From: Alteromonadaceae bacterium BrNp21-10
GTDB lineage: Bacteria > Pseudomonadota > Gammaproteobacteria > Enterobacterales > Alteromonadaceae
Assembly: GCA_030418115.1 (NCBI GenBank)
Contig: JAUHQD010000002.1
Location: forward strand, 298,994-362,993
Length of the DNA: 64,000 bases
Direction: 5' to 3'
Positions 9,127-17,341 of the stretch are shown here, piece after piece. The translations under genes were made by a program, and so were the position numbers. The notes beneath the pieces were generated by a model, which saw only the letters and a list, made by a program, of their open reading frames with translations, made no database searches and was not told where the DNA came from. The first letter of the stretch is position 1. Each line of letters opens with the position of its first letter.

Positions 9127-9370
9127 AGACTGCAATTTAAAACCGATAATTTATTATGTTATGGATTAAATCATGAAATCTGACAAAGAACTGTCAAGGG
9201 AGTGTAAATCTAGTATCTAGCAATGTTTCAATATATGAAGAATATGCAGCTAAGACACATTACACGTTGTTTAATGTCGATTAAGGAAATAGAAATTCAC
9301 AAAAGCATGTCTAGTCATTGTGTCTAATTAGGATATTCTAAAAATTCAAACATATAAATATGGAGCCATT
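9127..9370. promoter_or_regulatory. divergent promoter region between export operon and oxidoreductase
   Basis: This 244-base AT-rich region separates two outward-facing genes and must hold both promoters. An inverted repeat, TGACA at 9181-9185 and TGTCA at 9192-9196, overlaps a good -35 box (TTGACA, minus strand, 9192-9197) for the export operon. On the plus side, TGGAG at about 9360-9364 is the ribosome binding site for the oxidoreductase. No matching -10 is clear enough to assign. Confidence 0.35.
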
Positions 9371-10465
9371 ATGAGCCATTCAAGTCGTCGTCAATTTCTA
9401 AAACAAGCGAGCGCTGGAGCGCTTTTAGCCAGTACTAGCATTCCTTATGCGACGGCAGCTTCATCATCAAAAAAACTCGGCGTCGCTTTAGTGGGTTTGG
9501 GTTACTACAGTGGTGATTTGTTAGCACCGGCACTGCAATTGACCGAATTTTCTGAGCTGCGCGGCATTGTGACAGGCTCGCCGGAAAAGATTCCTGTTTG
9601 GCAAAAGCGATACGGTATTAAAGACAGTAATGTCTACAACTACGACAATATGCATGAGTTAGCGAATAATCCGGACATTGATATTGTCTATGTGGTGGTG
9701 CCTACAGCATTACATTTAAAGTATGCAGAAATCGCTGCTAATGCAGGTAAGCATGTATGGTGCGAAAAGCCCATGGCACTTACCGCCAAGCAATGCCAAA
9801 CTATGATCGATGTTTGTGCCAAAAATAAAGTGCAACTTACCGTGGGCTATCGCATGCAACATGAGCCCAATACTCGCGCTTTTGGTAAATATCATGTCAC
9901 CCAACCCTTTGGCGCTATAAAGAATGTTATCAGCCAGTCTGGCTATGGCGGCAACGGTGCCGCCGCCGATTACTGGCGCATGCAAAAACATATGGGCGGC
10001 GGTGCAATGTACGACATGGGCGTTTACGCCTTAAATGGCGCACGCTTTATCACCGGCAAAGAACCGATTGCCGTTAGTGCCTATCATGAGAAATCCCACC
10101 CCGCGTTTACCGAAGTCGATGAAACGACCTATTTCACTTTAGAATTTGCCGATGGTCTACGGGCTGAATGCGCCACCAGTGTGGTCAAAAGTTTCAACCA
10201 ACTGCAAGTTAACTGCGCTAAAGGCTGGTACAAACTAGCACCCATGCAAAGCTACACCGGCGTTACCGGTAGTACTAGCGGCGGACAACACCTACCCGCT
10301 TTCGCCGGTAATCAACAGGCCCGACAAATGGACAATGACGCACTGGCTGTATTAGGCAAGGGTCCTATATTAGTCCCTGGTGAAGAAGGTATGAAAGACA
10401 TTCGCATAGTCGAAGCCATTTTCAAATCAGCGGCCAATAATCGCCAGCGGATCACTCTAGTTTGA
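9371..10465 (+). CDS. Tat-exported Gfo/Idh/MocA-family oxidoreductase
   Basis: The 364-residue protein starts with a twin-arginine signal (SRRQFLK at about 5-11, hydrophobic stretch, AxA site near residue 30), so it is probably exported folded with its nicotinamide cofactor. The Rossmann motif GLGYYSG lies at about 42-48 and the diagnostic EKP at 132-134, with a C-terminal sheet domain containing GGGAMYDMGVYALN. Exported members such as glucose-fructose oxidoreductase keep NADP tightly bound and interconvert sugars. The substrate here is unknown. TGGAG precedes the ATG at a good distance. It stands alone, divergent from the export operon. Confidence 0.9.
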   Translation: MSHSSRRQFLKQASAGALLASTSIPYATAASSSKKLGVALVGLGYYSGDLLAPALQLTEFSELRGIVTGSPEKIPVWQKRYGIKDSNVYNYDNMHELANNPDIDIVYVVVPTALHLKYAEIAANAGKHVWCEKPMALTAKQCQTMIDVCAKNKVQLTVGYRMQHEPNTRAFGKYHVTQPFGAIKNVISQSGYGGNGAAADYWRMQKHMGGGAMYDMGVYALNGARFITGKEPIAVSAYHEKSHPAFTEVDETTYFTLEFADGLRAECATSVVKSFNQLQVNCAKGWYKLAPMQSYTGVTGSTSGGQHLPAFAGNQQARQMDNDALAVLGKGPILVPGEEGMKDIRIVEAIFKSAANNRQRITLV

Positions 10466-10490
10466 GTGTTAGCCTGATCTAAATTGATAT

Positions 10491-10530
10491 TGCTTAACGG
10501 TTTGTAAATATACTTACAAACCGTTAAGCA
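10491..10530. repeat. perfect 17-bp inverted repeat, hairpin
   Basis: TGCTTAACGGTTTGTAA at 10491-10507 is repeated exactly in inverse at 10514-10530 with a six-base spacer. It lies 25 bases after the oxidoreductase stop. No T-run follows on either strand, so it is not a standard terminator. It could block 3' exonucleases, act as a rho-independent stop of poor quality, or be a protein-binding site. Confidence 0.85.
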
Positions 10531-10610
10531 TACCTGTTAACAGCCAATAGGCATTGCCGCGCAAGGTACTGAGCACTATAGTTAAGCTCTAACCGTTATT
10601 GGAGGTTCCT

Positions 10611-10964
10611 ATGTTGAACTTACCCCAGATTAAAAAAGGTTTAAGCGCTACGGCAATTGCGACCTTATTGTTATCGACTACCGCACAAGCCGATATGGGT
10701 TGCCCAGCCACCTTGCATCAAGCTCCGGTGATGCCCGATGCTAAATTCTGCCAACTGTTCAATGAAGAACTCCCCGCCAGCCTGACCTATCATGCACCAT
10801 CGGATATCCCCCAAGCGGCAGATTATTATTTGCAACAACTTGGCGATCCCGATAGTGACGTGACCGTAAAAGGTCGTCGCGTATTACAATTCTCTGCGGG
10901 GCAGAAAATTATTGTATTGTCAGAAGACGGTAACGGCACCCAAGTGGATATGCTAATTAAGTAG
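10611..10964 (+). CDS. small secreted protein of unknown function
   Basis: The 117-residue protein has a clear signal peptide: a Lys-Lys pair, then ATAIATLLLSTTAQA, with cleavage likely after residue 31. The mature part has two cysteines (GC just after the signal and FC about 15 residues on) that could form a disulfide in the periplasm. I do not recognise a domain. The ATG at 10611 has a strong TGGAGG ribosome site at 10600-10605. A TTG at 10599 in the same frame overlaps that site and is rejected as the start. It has its own upstream region and no clear operon partner. Confidence 0.75.
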   Translation: MLNLPQIKKGLSATAIATLLLSTTAQADMGCPATLHQAPVMPDAKFCQLFNEELPASLTYHAPSDIPQAADYYLQQLGDPDSDVTVKGRRVLQFSAGQKIIVLSEDGNGTQVDMLIK

Positions 10965-11148
10965 TCGAGAGTATTTCCACTGCGCCGCCCCCTTATTACC
11001 ACTAAGACATTTTATTTTTGATATGGATAACATCCCTGTTGGTCTTAACTTGCCGTTAAAATCTCACCTATGAGCAATAAATCTAGTATGTTGTAATGTA
11101 GTCACTACTGCATCGCAGCAATCATAGGTTAAATATCAGGAAATCAAT

Positions 11149-11664
11149 TTGAAAAAAGTATTATTGACGCTGTGCGTATTGCTATTGAGTGGTTGCTTAG
11201 GCATGCCTGAATTAGTTAAGCCCGTTGCCAACTTTGAGCTGAATAATTACTTAGGAAAATGGTATGAAATTGCTCGATTAGATCATTCTTTTGAAAAAGG
11301 TTTGAACCGAGTTAGCGCAGAATACAGCTTAAAAAGTGACGGCGGCGTTAATGTACTTAATCGCGGTTTTTCGGAAGCTGACAATAAATGGCAAGAAGCA
11401 CAAGGTAAGGCCTACTTCGTCGACAGCAACAACCAAGGCTATCTCAAGGTATCCTTCTTTGGGCCATTCTATGGCTCCTACGTCATTTTTGAACTGGATC
11501 ACAAAGGTTATCAATATGCCTTTGTTTCAGGCCCCAACTCCGATTACCTGTGGTTGCTTGCTAGAACTCCCAGCGTCGCGCCAGAAATAATTCAGAAATT
11601 TATCAGCATGTCGAAAGAGCGTGGATTTAATACGAACAACCTCATTTATGTACAACACGATTAG
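11149..11664 (+). CDS. blc: outer membrane lipocalin, Blc family
   Basis: The 171-residue lipoprotein has a signal ending in the lipobox LSGC (Cys16) followed by the lipocalin fold. The first conserved block is YLGKWYEIARLDHSFEKG and the last is the LLARTP segment seen in bacterial Blc. Blc binds lysophospholipids or fatty acids at the outer membrane and is usually stress-induced. The start codon is TTG at 11149, supported by CAGGA eight bases upstream and by the position of the signal peptide; no ATG fits. It stands alone, with about 180 bases of non-coding DNA before it. Confidence 0.93.
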   Translation: MKKVLLTLCVLLLSGCLGMPELVKPVANFELNNYLGKWYEIARLDHSFEKGLNRVSAEYSLKSDGGVNVLNRGFSEADNKWQEAQGKAYFVDSNNQGYLKVSFFGPFYGSYVIFELDHKGYQYAFVSGPNSDYLWLLARTPSVAPEIIQKFISMSKERGFNTNNLIYVQHD

Positions 11665-11860
11665 TACTCCAAACTATCCTGCATCGATGACATTGCCCGT
11701 TGAATACTGTAGATAGCCTTTTAAATACGAGGGCTAGCTAGTGCGGTGCAATCCCTTAGCAAAATCATCAGCATTATTTATAAAGTTCAGATGCGCCCAT
11801 ACGCGGATGATTGTTAAATAGGTAACGATGACTGACATCACCATTTGAATCAGAGAGTTC

Positions 11861-12250
11861 CTACTCTTTGCCAACATTAAATTTTTTAAAATATTTAATC
11901 GAATAGATAAGTGCAATAAACAGAACACACGCGCCCACAGATACCGCTTGTTCTTCAACCTTCGGCGGCAGGATCAAAATATAGCCTTGGTCTTTTATTA
12001 ATGATGAAAAACTAGACACGCAGAATGGCATCATAAACAATCGAAATGTTTGCCAATAATCGGTAGGCGCTTCTTTTGATTTACTCACACTCAGCATTAA
12101 TGCAATGCCGATAACCAAGCTAATACCTAAAGAATTCAACCAAATTTTTATGGCAGGATCGAAGTAAAAAAATAGTGTCACGCAATACCAGATTAGGTAG
12201 CACCACAACACCATTTTACTGTTGGATAGATTTGAAAAATATTTAATCAT
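11861..12250 (-). CDS. conserved four-helix membrane protein, function unknown
   Basis: The 129-residue protein is mostly membrane. There are four hydrophobic segments, near residues 13-30, 36-55, 68-92 and 103-120, and both ends are rich in Lys. The motif FDPAIKIWLNSLGIS and the central WQTFRLFMMPFCVSSFSSLI look like a conserved family rather than random sequence, but I cannot name it. It is alone on the minus strand with gaps on both sides. Confidence 0.7.
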   Translation of the reverse strand: MIKYFSNLSNSKMVLWCYLIWYCVTLFFYFDPAIKIWLNSLGISLVIGIALMLSVSKSKEAPTDYWQTFRLFMMPFCVSSFSSLIKDQGYILILPPKVEEQAVSVGACVLFIALIYSIKYFKKFNVGKE

Positions 12251-12566
12251 AGGATCTTTTTGTAGGCTCTAGCGGTGAAAATACTCTTACTGACGCCACA
12301 TAAAAAAACAGCTCGTTATATGGCACTTAATCTTGCGGCTAAGTAATTTTACTTTTAAGTCAATAACCTAGCATTAGTTAGCTGTTGATTCAAAGGTGAA
12401 TTTAATTAAATACTTATCTAGCTATGTATGGATTTATTAACTTTCAATAGTCAGATTGTTGTTCTAAAAAATACACTTTCCTCAGTCATTATTGATCCAA
12501 AATGACTATAACTTTGAATCACCTTTTAAGATTGTTCGCAGTCTTACAATAACTAGGTGAAATTCA
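12251..12566. other. gene-free AT-rich spacer
   Basis: These 316 bases between two divergent genes contain no reading frame of note. They should hold the promoters of the membrane protein to the left and the NTF2-like gene to the right. AGGTGA at 12555-12560 is the ribosome site of the latter. Nothing else is recognisable. Confidence 0.6.
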
Positions 12567-13067
12567 ATGAATACATTTATGTCAAAAAATAGGCTCAAAA
12601 CCTATACCTCATTACTAGCCCTCTTATTCGCAACCTTTGGTGCAGCGGCGAATAACCAAACGGCAACGACCAAGCCAGTAAATCAACAGCCCTCCAGTTT
12701 GCAAAACAATGGCATACCCATAAAGCACTCAACGTTTCTACATGCTTATGAACAAGCATGGGAGGAATTGGATGCCAATAAACGCTTGGAGATTATTAAT
12801 ACTTTTTGGACTAAAAACAGTGTTTATAGTGATCCTTCTGCCGTTGCTATAGGGCCAGAACAATTAAACGACATGATAAGTCGTGTTCGAGCGCAATACC
12901 CCGTTTGGGTTGGCACACACGGTAAAGTGTATTCAACAGGAGACAACTTTTGGTACACATGGGAAATCCGGGTTGCAGAAGATAAATTGCTGTTTTCAGG
13001 GTCTGACGTTATAAAACTTGCGAAGGATGGAAAGGGAATAGAAATTATTGGGTTTTTCTCAATCTAG
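12567..13067 (+). CDS. secreted NTF2-like/SnoaL-like domain protein
   Basis: The 166-residue protein has an N-terminal signal (hydrophobic YTSLLALLFATFGAAA, residues about 13-28), a short Gln/Thr-rich linker, and from residue about 50 a compact cone-shaped NTF2-like domain. The telltale features are the helix FLHAYEQAWEELDANKRLEIINTFWT, YSDPSA, and the C-terminal strand region WEIRV to IEIIGFFSI. Members bind small hydrophobic ligands or act as isomerases; no catalytic pair is obvious here. AGGTGA precedes the ATG. It is the first of three same-strand genes ending in an AraC-type regulator. Confidence 0.7.
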   Translation: MNTFMSKNRLKTYTSLLALLFATFGAAANNQTATTKPVNQQPSSLQNNGIPIKHSTFLHAYEQAWEELDANKRLEIINTFWTKNSVYSDPSAVAIGPEQLNDMISRVRAQYPVWVGTHGKVYSTGDNFWYTWEIRVAEDKLLFSGSDVIKLAKDGKGIEIIGFFSI

Positions 13068-13142
13068 GCTGTTTACCACAATAATCCACTTAACGAGTGG
13101 CTTGGGTTAGTGACCCAACTCCCCCAAGCCCATTTGGTTACA

Positions 13143-13196
13143 TTAACCCCACTCGGGATAAGAAATGTCGGAAATGCCGATATATTCTTTATATTT
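13143..13196 (+). repeat. dispersed repeat copy A (ACTCGGGATAAG core)
   Basis: This roughly 55-base stretch, from TTAACCCC through CTCGGGATAAG to TTATATTTC, matches 48640-48695 along its whole length with scattered mismatches. It shares its core with 29201-29224 on the other strand. A hairpin-forming stretch (GGCTTGGG at 13099-13106 with CCCAAGCC at 13123-13130) lies just before it. It overlaps the first codons of the longest frame of the next gene, which argues for the internal start there. Confidence 0.75.
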
Positions 13197-13212
13197 CAAA
13201 AATAGGCCAAAC

Positions 13213-13740
13213 ATGTCGATATTGAACCTAGTACTCACTATCAAGTCTTTCCTGTTAAATAGCCTGCCTTCTACATTGGCTTTTTTGGTCATCACAAGTG
13301 GGTTGGTGACTTGCTCTTCTTTTGCTCTTGCAGAAGATATCAATCCTAGCCAACGATTGGCGCAACCAACAATTGCGTTGGATACACTCGCCGGAACCAC
13401 CATGGCCTTAACCATTGATAAATCCCTATCTGATGTGGTTCCTATGGACCAATTACCTGCGAATGCACTTGTTATGCAAACCTATTTAGCCGATGGCACC
13501 ATGACCTTTAAAGGCTACGGACAAAAAACCATAGACTCAACGGGTACATACAGCTACACAAAACTTGGACCCAATGTTGCGCTAGAGGAAACCCAGCAAA
13601 TTAGCGATAAACTGCCAAAACCTATTAACTATAAAATGCTGTTCATTTTTGAAACATCACACTCTGGTCGGTGGTATCAAAATTTTGGAGATGGTTTAAT
13701 TTATTTCTCTGGTACATTCAATAGTTTTCCGAGCAAATAA
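13213..13740 (+). CDS. secreted protein of unknown function, possibly calycin-like
   Basis: The protein of 175 residues (from the ATG at 13213) begins with a long signal peptide cleaved after FALA. The mature part runs as alternating beta-strands: TMALTID, YLADGTMTFKGYG, GTYSYTKLG, MLFIFETSHSGRWYQNF, GLIYFSGTF. This could be a small beta-barrel of calycin/MoaF type, but no family is certain. The frame is open from 13165, but that start lies in a dispersed repeat. The ATG at 13213 has AATAGG six bases upstream and places the signal peptide at the N-terminus. It is followed after 48 bases by the AraC-type regulator gene. Confidence 0.65.
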   Translation: MSILNLVLTIKSFLLNSLPSTLAFLVITSGLVTCSSFALAEDINPSQRLAQPTIALDTLAGTTMALTIDKSLSDVVPMDQLPANALVMQTYLADGTMTFKGYGQKTIDSTGTYSYTKLGPNVALEETQQISDKLPKPINYKMLFIFETSHSGRWYQNFGDGLIYFSGTFNSFPSK

Positions 13741-13788
13741 ACAGTAAAGTTCAACTTCATTTTGGCACATAAAACAAGGTATTAGCCA

Positions 13789-14946
13789 ATGAGTGTGGCC
13801 ACACAAGAAGCACTAAAAGCCTTTTATTTAGTAACGTTAACACTCAGTGCATTTGCTTGTATCAGCCTATTGCTCAGCCCTAGGGGAGAACGCCGAATAA
13901 AGGTAGCATTACTGCTATTGTGTTTAGTTATTTCTCTGTTGCCGTTTAATGCTTATTTGATGCTTGCCTTTAAGCAGTCATCCTCATTACTAATCTACAT
14001 TTCAGCAACTATTACCTGGCTGTATGGTCCAATTGTATATTTTGCTTTGCGTGAAATTTCTCTGCGGCCTTTATCTTACAAACAACTAGCGCTGCATTTA
14101 GTACCCTTTGTAGCCGTTATCGCTGTGCAGATTTTCATGCTACCAGAACATAATATTTACAAACCTAGAGCGTTGGGCTTGGACTTTTATCACTATCTTT
14201 TTATTCAGGTTTTTGCTTATTTAGGCCTGTGCCTTTATTGGTTATACAACAATGCATCAATCGCAACACGTGCAATAAAACACTACAAAAACAGCACCTT
14301 TTATTGGTTTGCCTATCTGGTTATCTTTTTGAGTGGTTTGATGTTGTATGATTTGCTGCTGATAAATCAGTTAAGAGCTGGAGCTAGTTTTGACACCGCG
14401 CTGATTACGACAATTTCTAGTGTGATGTGTATTTTTGTTTGCAGTATTTCGTTATTTGCTCTGTATCAACCCGCTATTTTTGACTATTTATCAACAGCTA
14501 ATAATGAGGATGATGTGACCTCAGAAGCAGGCGATTTCAACCAACACACTCAGCCAATCGAATTAAGAAAAGTAGAATTAAGGCAAGTAGAGTTAAGCAC
14601 TGAGGCTTCCGCTGAATTGCAAAATCGCCTTGCCGAATTGGTTACACAGCATCAACTACATTTAGACCCCGACCTATCAATGAGAAAATTATCGGCATTG
14701 CTAGGCATTACCACCCACCAGTTATCAGAGCTGCTAAATGTGCATATGGAAACCAGCTTTTATGAATACTTTAATCTGCTGCGCCATGAAGCGGCAAAAA
14801 CGCTGATCACCAAGCATCAATCCTTAAGCATTAACGACATTGCTTATCAATCAGGATTCAACAATAGAAACAGCTTCTATAAGGTGTTTAAAGAACACAC
14901 CGGCATGACCCCAGCAAATTACCGCAAAACACAACTAGCTAAGTGA
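13789..14946 (+). CDS. membrane-anchored AraC-family transcriptional regulator
   Basis: The 385-residue protein has an N-terminal half with about seven hydrophobic helices (residues 5-230) and a charged linker (about 235-275). The C-terminal half is an AraC-type double helix-turn-helix domain (about 285-383), with the second motif in INDIAYQSGFNNRNSFYKVFKEHTG. Such proteins keep the DNA-binding domain at the membrane and probably respond to an envelope or lipophilic signal. The DNA-binding part is intact. AAGG lies before the ATG. The two secreted proteins just upstream on the same strand are plausible partners or targets, but this is inference from position. Confidence 0.88.
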   Translation: MSVATQEALKAFYLVTLTLSAFACISLLLSPRGERRIKVALLLLCLVISLLPFNAYLMLAFKQSSSLLIYISATITWLYGPIVYFALREISLRPLSYKQLALHLVPFVAVIAVQIFMLPEHNIYKPRALGLDFYHYLFIQVFAYLGLCLYWLYNNASIATRAIKHYKNSTFYWFAYLVIFLSGLMLYDLLLINQLRAGASFDTALITTISSVMCIFVCSISLFALYQPAIFDYLSTANNEDDVTSEAGDFNQHTQPIELRKVELRQVELSTEASAELQNRLAELVTQHQLHLDPDLSMRKLSALLGITTHQLSELLNVHMETSFYEYFNLLRHEAAKTLITKHQSLSINDIAYQSGFNNRNSFYKVFKEHTGMTPANYRKTQLAK

Positions 14947-14997
14947 TAGAGATCGTCTTTGGCAATCATGAATTGGTTTGATCACAAAATGGAATCG

Positions 14998-15576
14998 TCA
15001 CCCAAGCACCGCTGCCACCCTACTTCTCAATTGCGGCAACACTTCCTCAGCAAACCAAGGGTTACGTTTTAACCAGATATTATTCCGTGGGCTAGGATGA
15101 GGTAACGCTATTTTTTGTGGCCAATGATTTGGCCAGTTTCTTACCGTTTCAGTTAGGGTTCTCCGCTCGTCTGGTAGATGATAACCAATAGCATATTGGC
15201 CAATAACTATCGTCAGTTGAATATTAATCAATGCATCCAACACCTGTCGTCGCCAATGGGCGGCACATTCTGCTCGGGGCGGTAAATCGCCAGACTTGCC
15301 CGTCCCCGGATAACAAAACCCCATGGGCACAATGGCGAATTGACTAGCATCGTAAAAGGTGGTTTTGGTAACACCCAACCATTGTCGTAAACGTTCACCA
15401 CTGGCGTCATCAAAAGGAATACCCGTTTCATGCACTTTTTTGCCGGGGGCTTGACCGGCAATTAAGATTCGCGCCTTGGCATTTATTTGCACCACCGGCC
15501 TAGGGCCCAGCGGCAACTGTGCCGCACACAGCGAGCAACCGCGAATGTTTTGAGTTAACAATGCTACAGAGTCCAC
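14998..15576 (-). CDS. uracil-DNA glycosylase superfamily protein
   Basis: The 192-residue protein matches the family 4/5-like branch of the UDG fold. It has an N-terminal CSLC pair, motif 1 GQAPGKKVHETGIPFDD (about residues 41-57) with SGERL after it, and the C-terminal LPHPSPRNN motif with the catalytic-loop histidine. Only two clear cysteines are visible near the N-terminus, so the four-cysteine iron-sulfur cluster of family 4 is probably absent. Its activity on uracil is therefore uncertain. The start is GTG at 15576, since an out-of-frame ATG overlaps it. It converges on the AraC-type gene with a gap of about 50 bases. Confidence 0.85.
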   Translation of the reverse strand: MDSVALLTQNIRGCSLCAAQLPLGPRPVVQINAKARILIAGQAPGKKVHETGIPFDDASGERLRQWLGVTKTTFYDASQFAIVPMGFCYPGTGKSGDLPPRAECAAHWRRQVLDALINIQLTIVIGQYAIGYHLPDERRTLTETVRNWPNHWPQKIALPHPSPRNNIWLKRNPWFAEEVLPQLRSRVAAVLG

Positions 15577-15740
15577 ATCTAAAGGCCTTGGGCGAATATC
15601 GAATACCTACCACGCTACACAAACTAAGGAGCAGAATAAAGTCTTTGCTAAACACATAGGCAATGGCACTTTCTTTGCATTATTTTCATGACCTGACCCC
15701 TGTGGTCAATTTTATGACGTAATAGCTTGAGGAAGAAATC

Positions 15741-16340
15741 ATGGAACTGGCGATAATGCTGATGATCCTGTTAATTGTGGTAGCCGTGGTTGCGATTAAG
15801 TTTAATGACACCGGGTTGGCCTTTCCTTTTACCAAGAAGAACAATTTGTTCACGCCGGTAGAACGTAATTTTCTTGAATTATTAGATGAGGCAGTAGGCA
15901 AGCAATACCGCATTATTTGTCGAGTGCGATTGGCTGATGTGTTATCAGTTCGTAAAGGTACCGACAAAAAGCTATCACAAACCGCAGTGATAAAAGCCAA
16001 CACCAAGCAGCTGGATTTTGTTTTATGTGACCGTACCGATCTTAGCCCAGTGATCGCCGTTGATTTAGTCCATAGCAATGGCAAAAACAATTATAAAACT
16101 CAGCGTGATTGGTTTGTAAGTAGCTCATTAGAAGCCGCGCGCATTCCACACTTACGCATTAAAGTAAGATCCGGCTATAAAGCTCAAGACATACGTGAAT
16201 GTATCGATGCTAAATTGGCACCGCTACGTTACAAAATGCCAAAAACACCGTTGATTAAAGGCACTTCTGCAGAAAACCCAAGGGTATCACCTGTAGCCAG
16301 TCCTAGAGCGGGTCGCCCTAGTCGGCCGGTTGCGGCTTAA
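15741..16340 (+). CDS. DUF2726 protein with N-terminal membrane anchor
   Basis: The 199-residue protein has one hydrophobic helix at residues 3-20 and then a DUF2726-type domain (about 35-155), with FTPVERNFLELLDEAVG, the central DFVLCDR and AVDLVHSNG, and a C-terminal RIPHLRIKV. The DxxLxD-like strand pattern recalls restriction-endonuclease-fold proteins, and a link to nucleic acids has been suggested for the family, but no function is established. The tail from residue 160 is Pro/Arg-rich and probably disordered. GAGGAAG lies eight bases before the ATG. A hairpin terminator follows. Confidence 0.85.
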   Translation: MELAIMLMILLIVVAVVAIKFNDTGLAFPFTKKNNLFTPVERNFLELLDEAVGKQYRIICRVRLADVLSVRKGTDKKLSQTAVIKANTKQLDFVLCDRTDLSPVIAVDLVHSNGKNNYKTQRDWFVSSSLEAARIPHLRIKVRSGYKAQDIRECIDAKLAPLRYKMPKTPLIKGTSAENPRVSPVASPRAGRPSRPVAA

Positions 16341-16385
16341 GCATTCGACTAATTAACCCCAACGCCTTATAAGCAAAGCCTTACA

Positions 16386-16418
16386 GAGCAGATAGCACAT
16401 CCCTATCTGTTCTTTTCG
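16386..16418 (+). terminator. terminator after the DUF2726 gene
   Basis: GAGCAGATAG at 16386-16395 pairs with CTATCTGTTC at 16403-16412 (one G-U pair) around a seven-base loop and is followed by TTTTCGTTT. It lies between converging genes and suits the plus-strand gene best. Confidence 0.7.
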
Positions 16419-16428
16419 TTTCATCTGT

Positions 16429-17070
16429 TTAATTCAACATTTCTTTAAGTTGCTCTGCAAATTCCATAAAGCGCTGTTTTACGGTACGTTTTACCTTAAC
16501 CACGGTACTGGCTAAAATACAGGTGCCTTCAATAATCACTGTCGGTGCCGAGGGGTCCGTTTTGCCATCAAGTTTAGTGCTGATATTTCCTAGGTAATTA
16601 GAAGTGCGGATCACCACGTTAATGTTGTCCGGCACGTAGATGCGATCATCAGATAACAAACTCATTAATTTAATCCGTACCGTCGGGTGGGTAAAGTTCG
16701 CCCGTGTCAGGTCAATAGTGCAACTGCCTAAAATGCTTTTGCATTTAATCTCTTTGGGCACATCCCACACACCTGCCCGCTCATTGGTGCTGAGAATAGT
16801 AGTGATCTCTTCTATCTCAAGCATTTCCTTGGGTGTGACTCGTGCATTAAATGACTGTTTTTTGCTCTCGGTGTACGACTCGTCCACGCTCAAGGTGAGG
16901 TCTTCCACTTGTTGCATTAAAACCTGATGATCCTGAGTTTGTGTGGCAATTTCCAAGCGCCGCTCAAAAGCCTCCAGTGAAATCGCCTCGTGACTGTAGT
17001 TCATGATCAATTGATCAATTACTTCTTCACGAACTTTCTCTATAGGTCTGTCGGTTAGTATCACGGCCAT
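16429..17070 (-). CDS. DUF1707 / LiaF-C-like protein
   Basis: The 213-residue protein has an N-terminal DUF1707-type helical domain (residues about 8-60, ending YSHEAISLEAFERRLEIA) and a C-terminal beta-helical domain (about 110-190, with ILGSCTIDLTRA and IYVPDNINVVI). The latter resembles the LiaF/cell-wall-active-antibiotic response fold. No signal peptide or membrane helix is present, so it is probably cytosolic. Related proteins act as envelope-stress sensors in Gram-positives; the role in Gram-negatives is unknown. The ATG at 17070 has AAAGGA at the right distance, while the in-frame ATG at 17091 has no ribosome site. It diverges from mtnN. Confidence 0.82.
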   Translation of the reverse strand: MAVILTDRPIEKVREEVIDQLIMNYSHEAISLEAFERRLEIATQTQDHQVLMQQVEDLTLSVDESYTESKKQSFNARVTPKEMLEIEEITTILSTNERAGVWDVPKEIKCKSILGSCTIDLTRANFTHPTVRIKLMSLLSDDRIYVPDNINVVIRTSNYLGNISTKLDGKTDPSAPTVIIEGTCILASTVVKVKRTVKQRFMEFAEQLKEMLN

Positions 17071-17341
17071 GTTAATTCCTTTTGTTGTCATTTTACTGTT
17101 ACCAGCTAATTACTGCTGGTTTTTAATGTCTAAATTTATATTAATAGTAAAGTTAGCAAACACTGTACCAAAATAAAAAAGCAATTAATAACAGTGTGTT
17201 ATAAAATAATCTATGAACGAAAAATGTAGATAACGCTAATTATTAGCGAAATATACGCATAAATTACATTTAAAGGTAAACTATCTTTTCTATTCGACCA
17301 GAGCGTCCGACGCCAAAGATATTAGGGTGTGTTAAAGCAGT

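Noticed and set aside
11734..11958. 74-residue minus-strand frame next to the four-helix membrane protein
   Set aside because: It overlaps the 3' end of the membrane protein gene in another frame and shows no ribosome site or domain.
13143..13415. 90-residue minus-strand frame ending in SYPEWG
   Set aside because: It is antisense to the signal-peptide gene, and its C-terminus is the reverse reading of the dispersed repeat.
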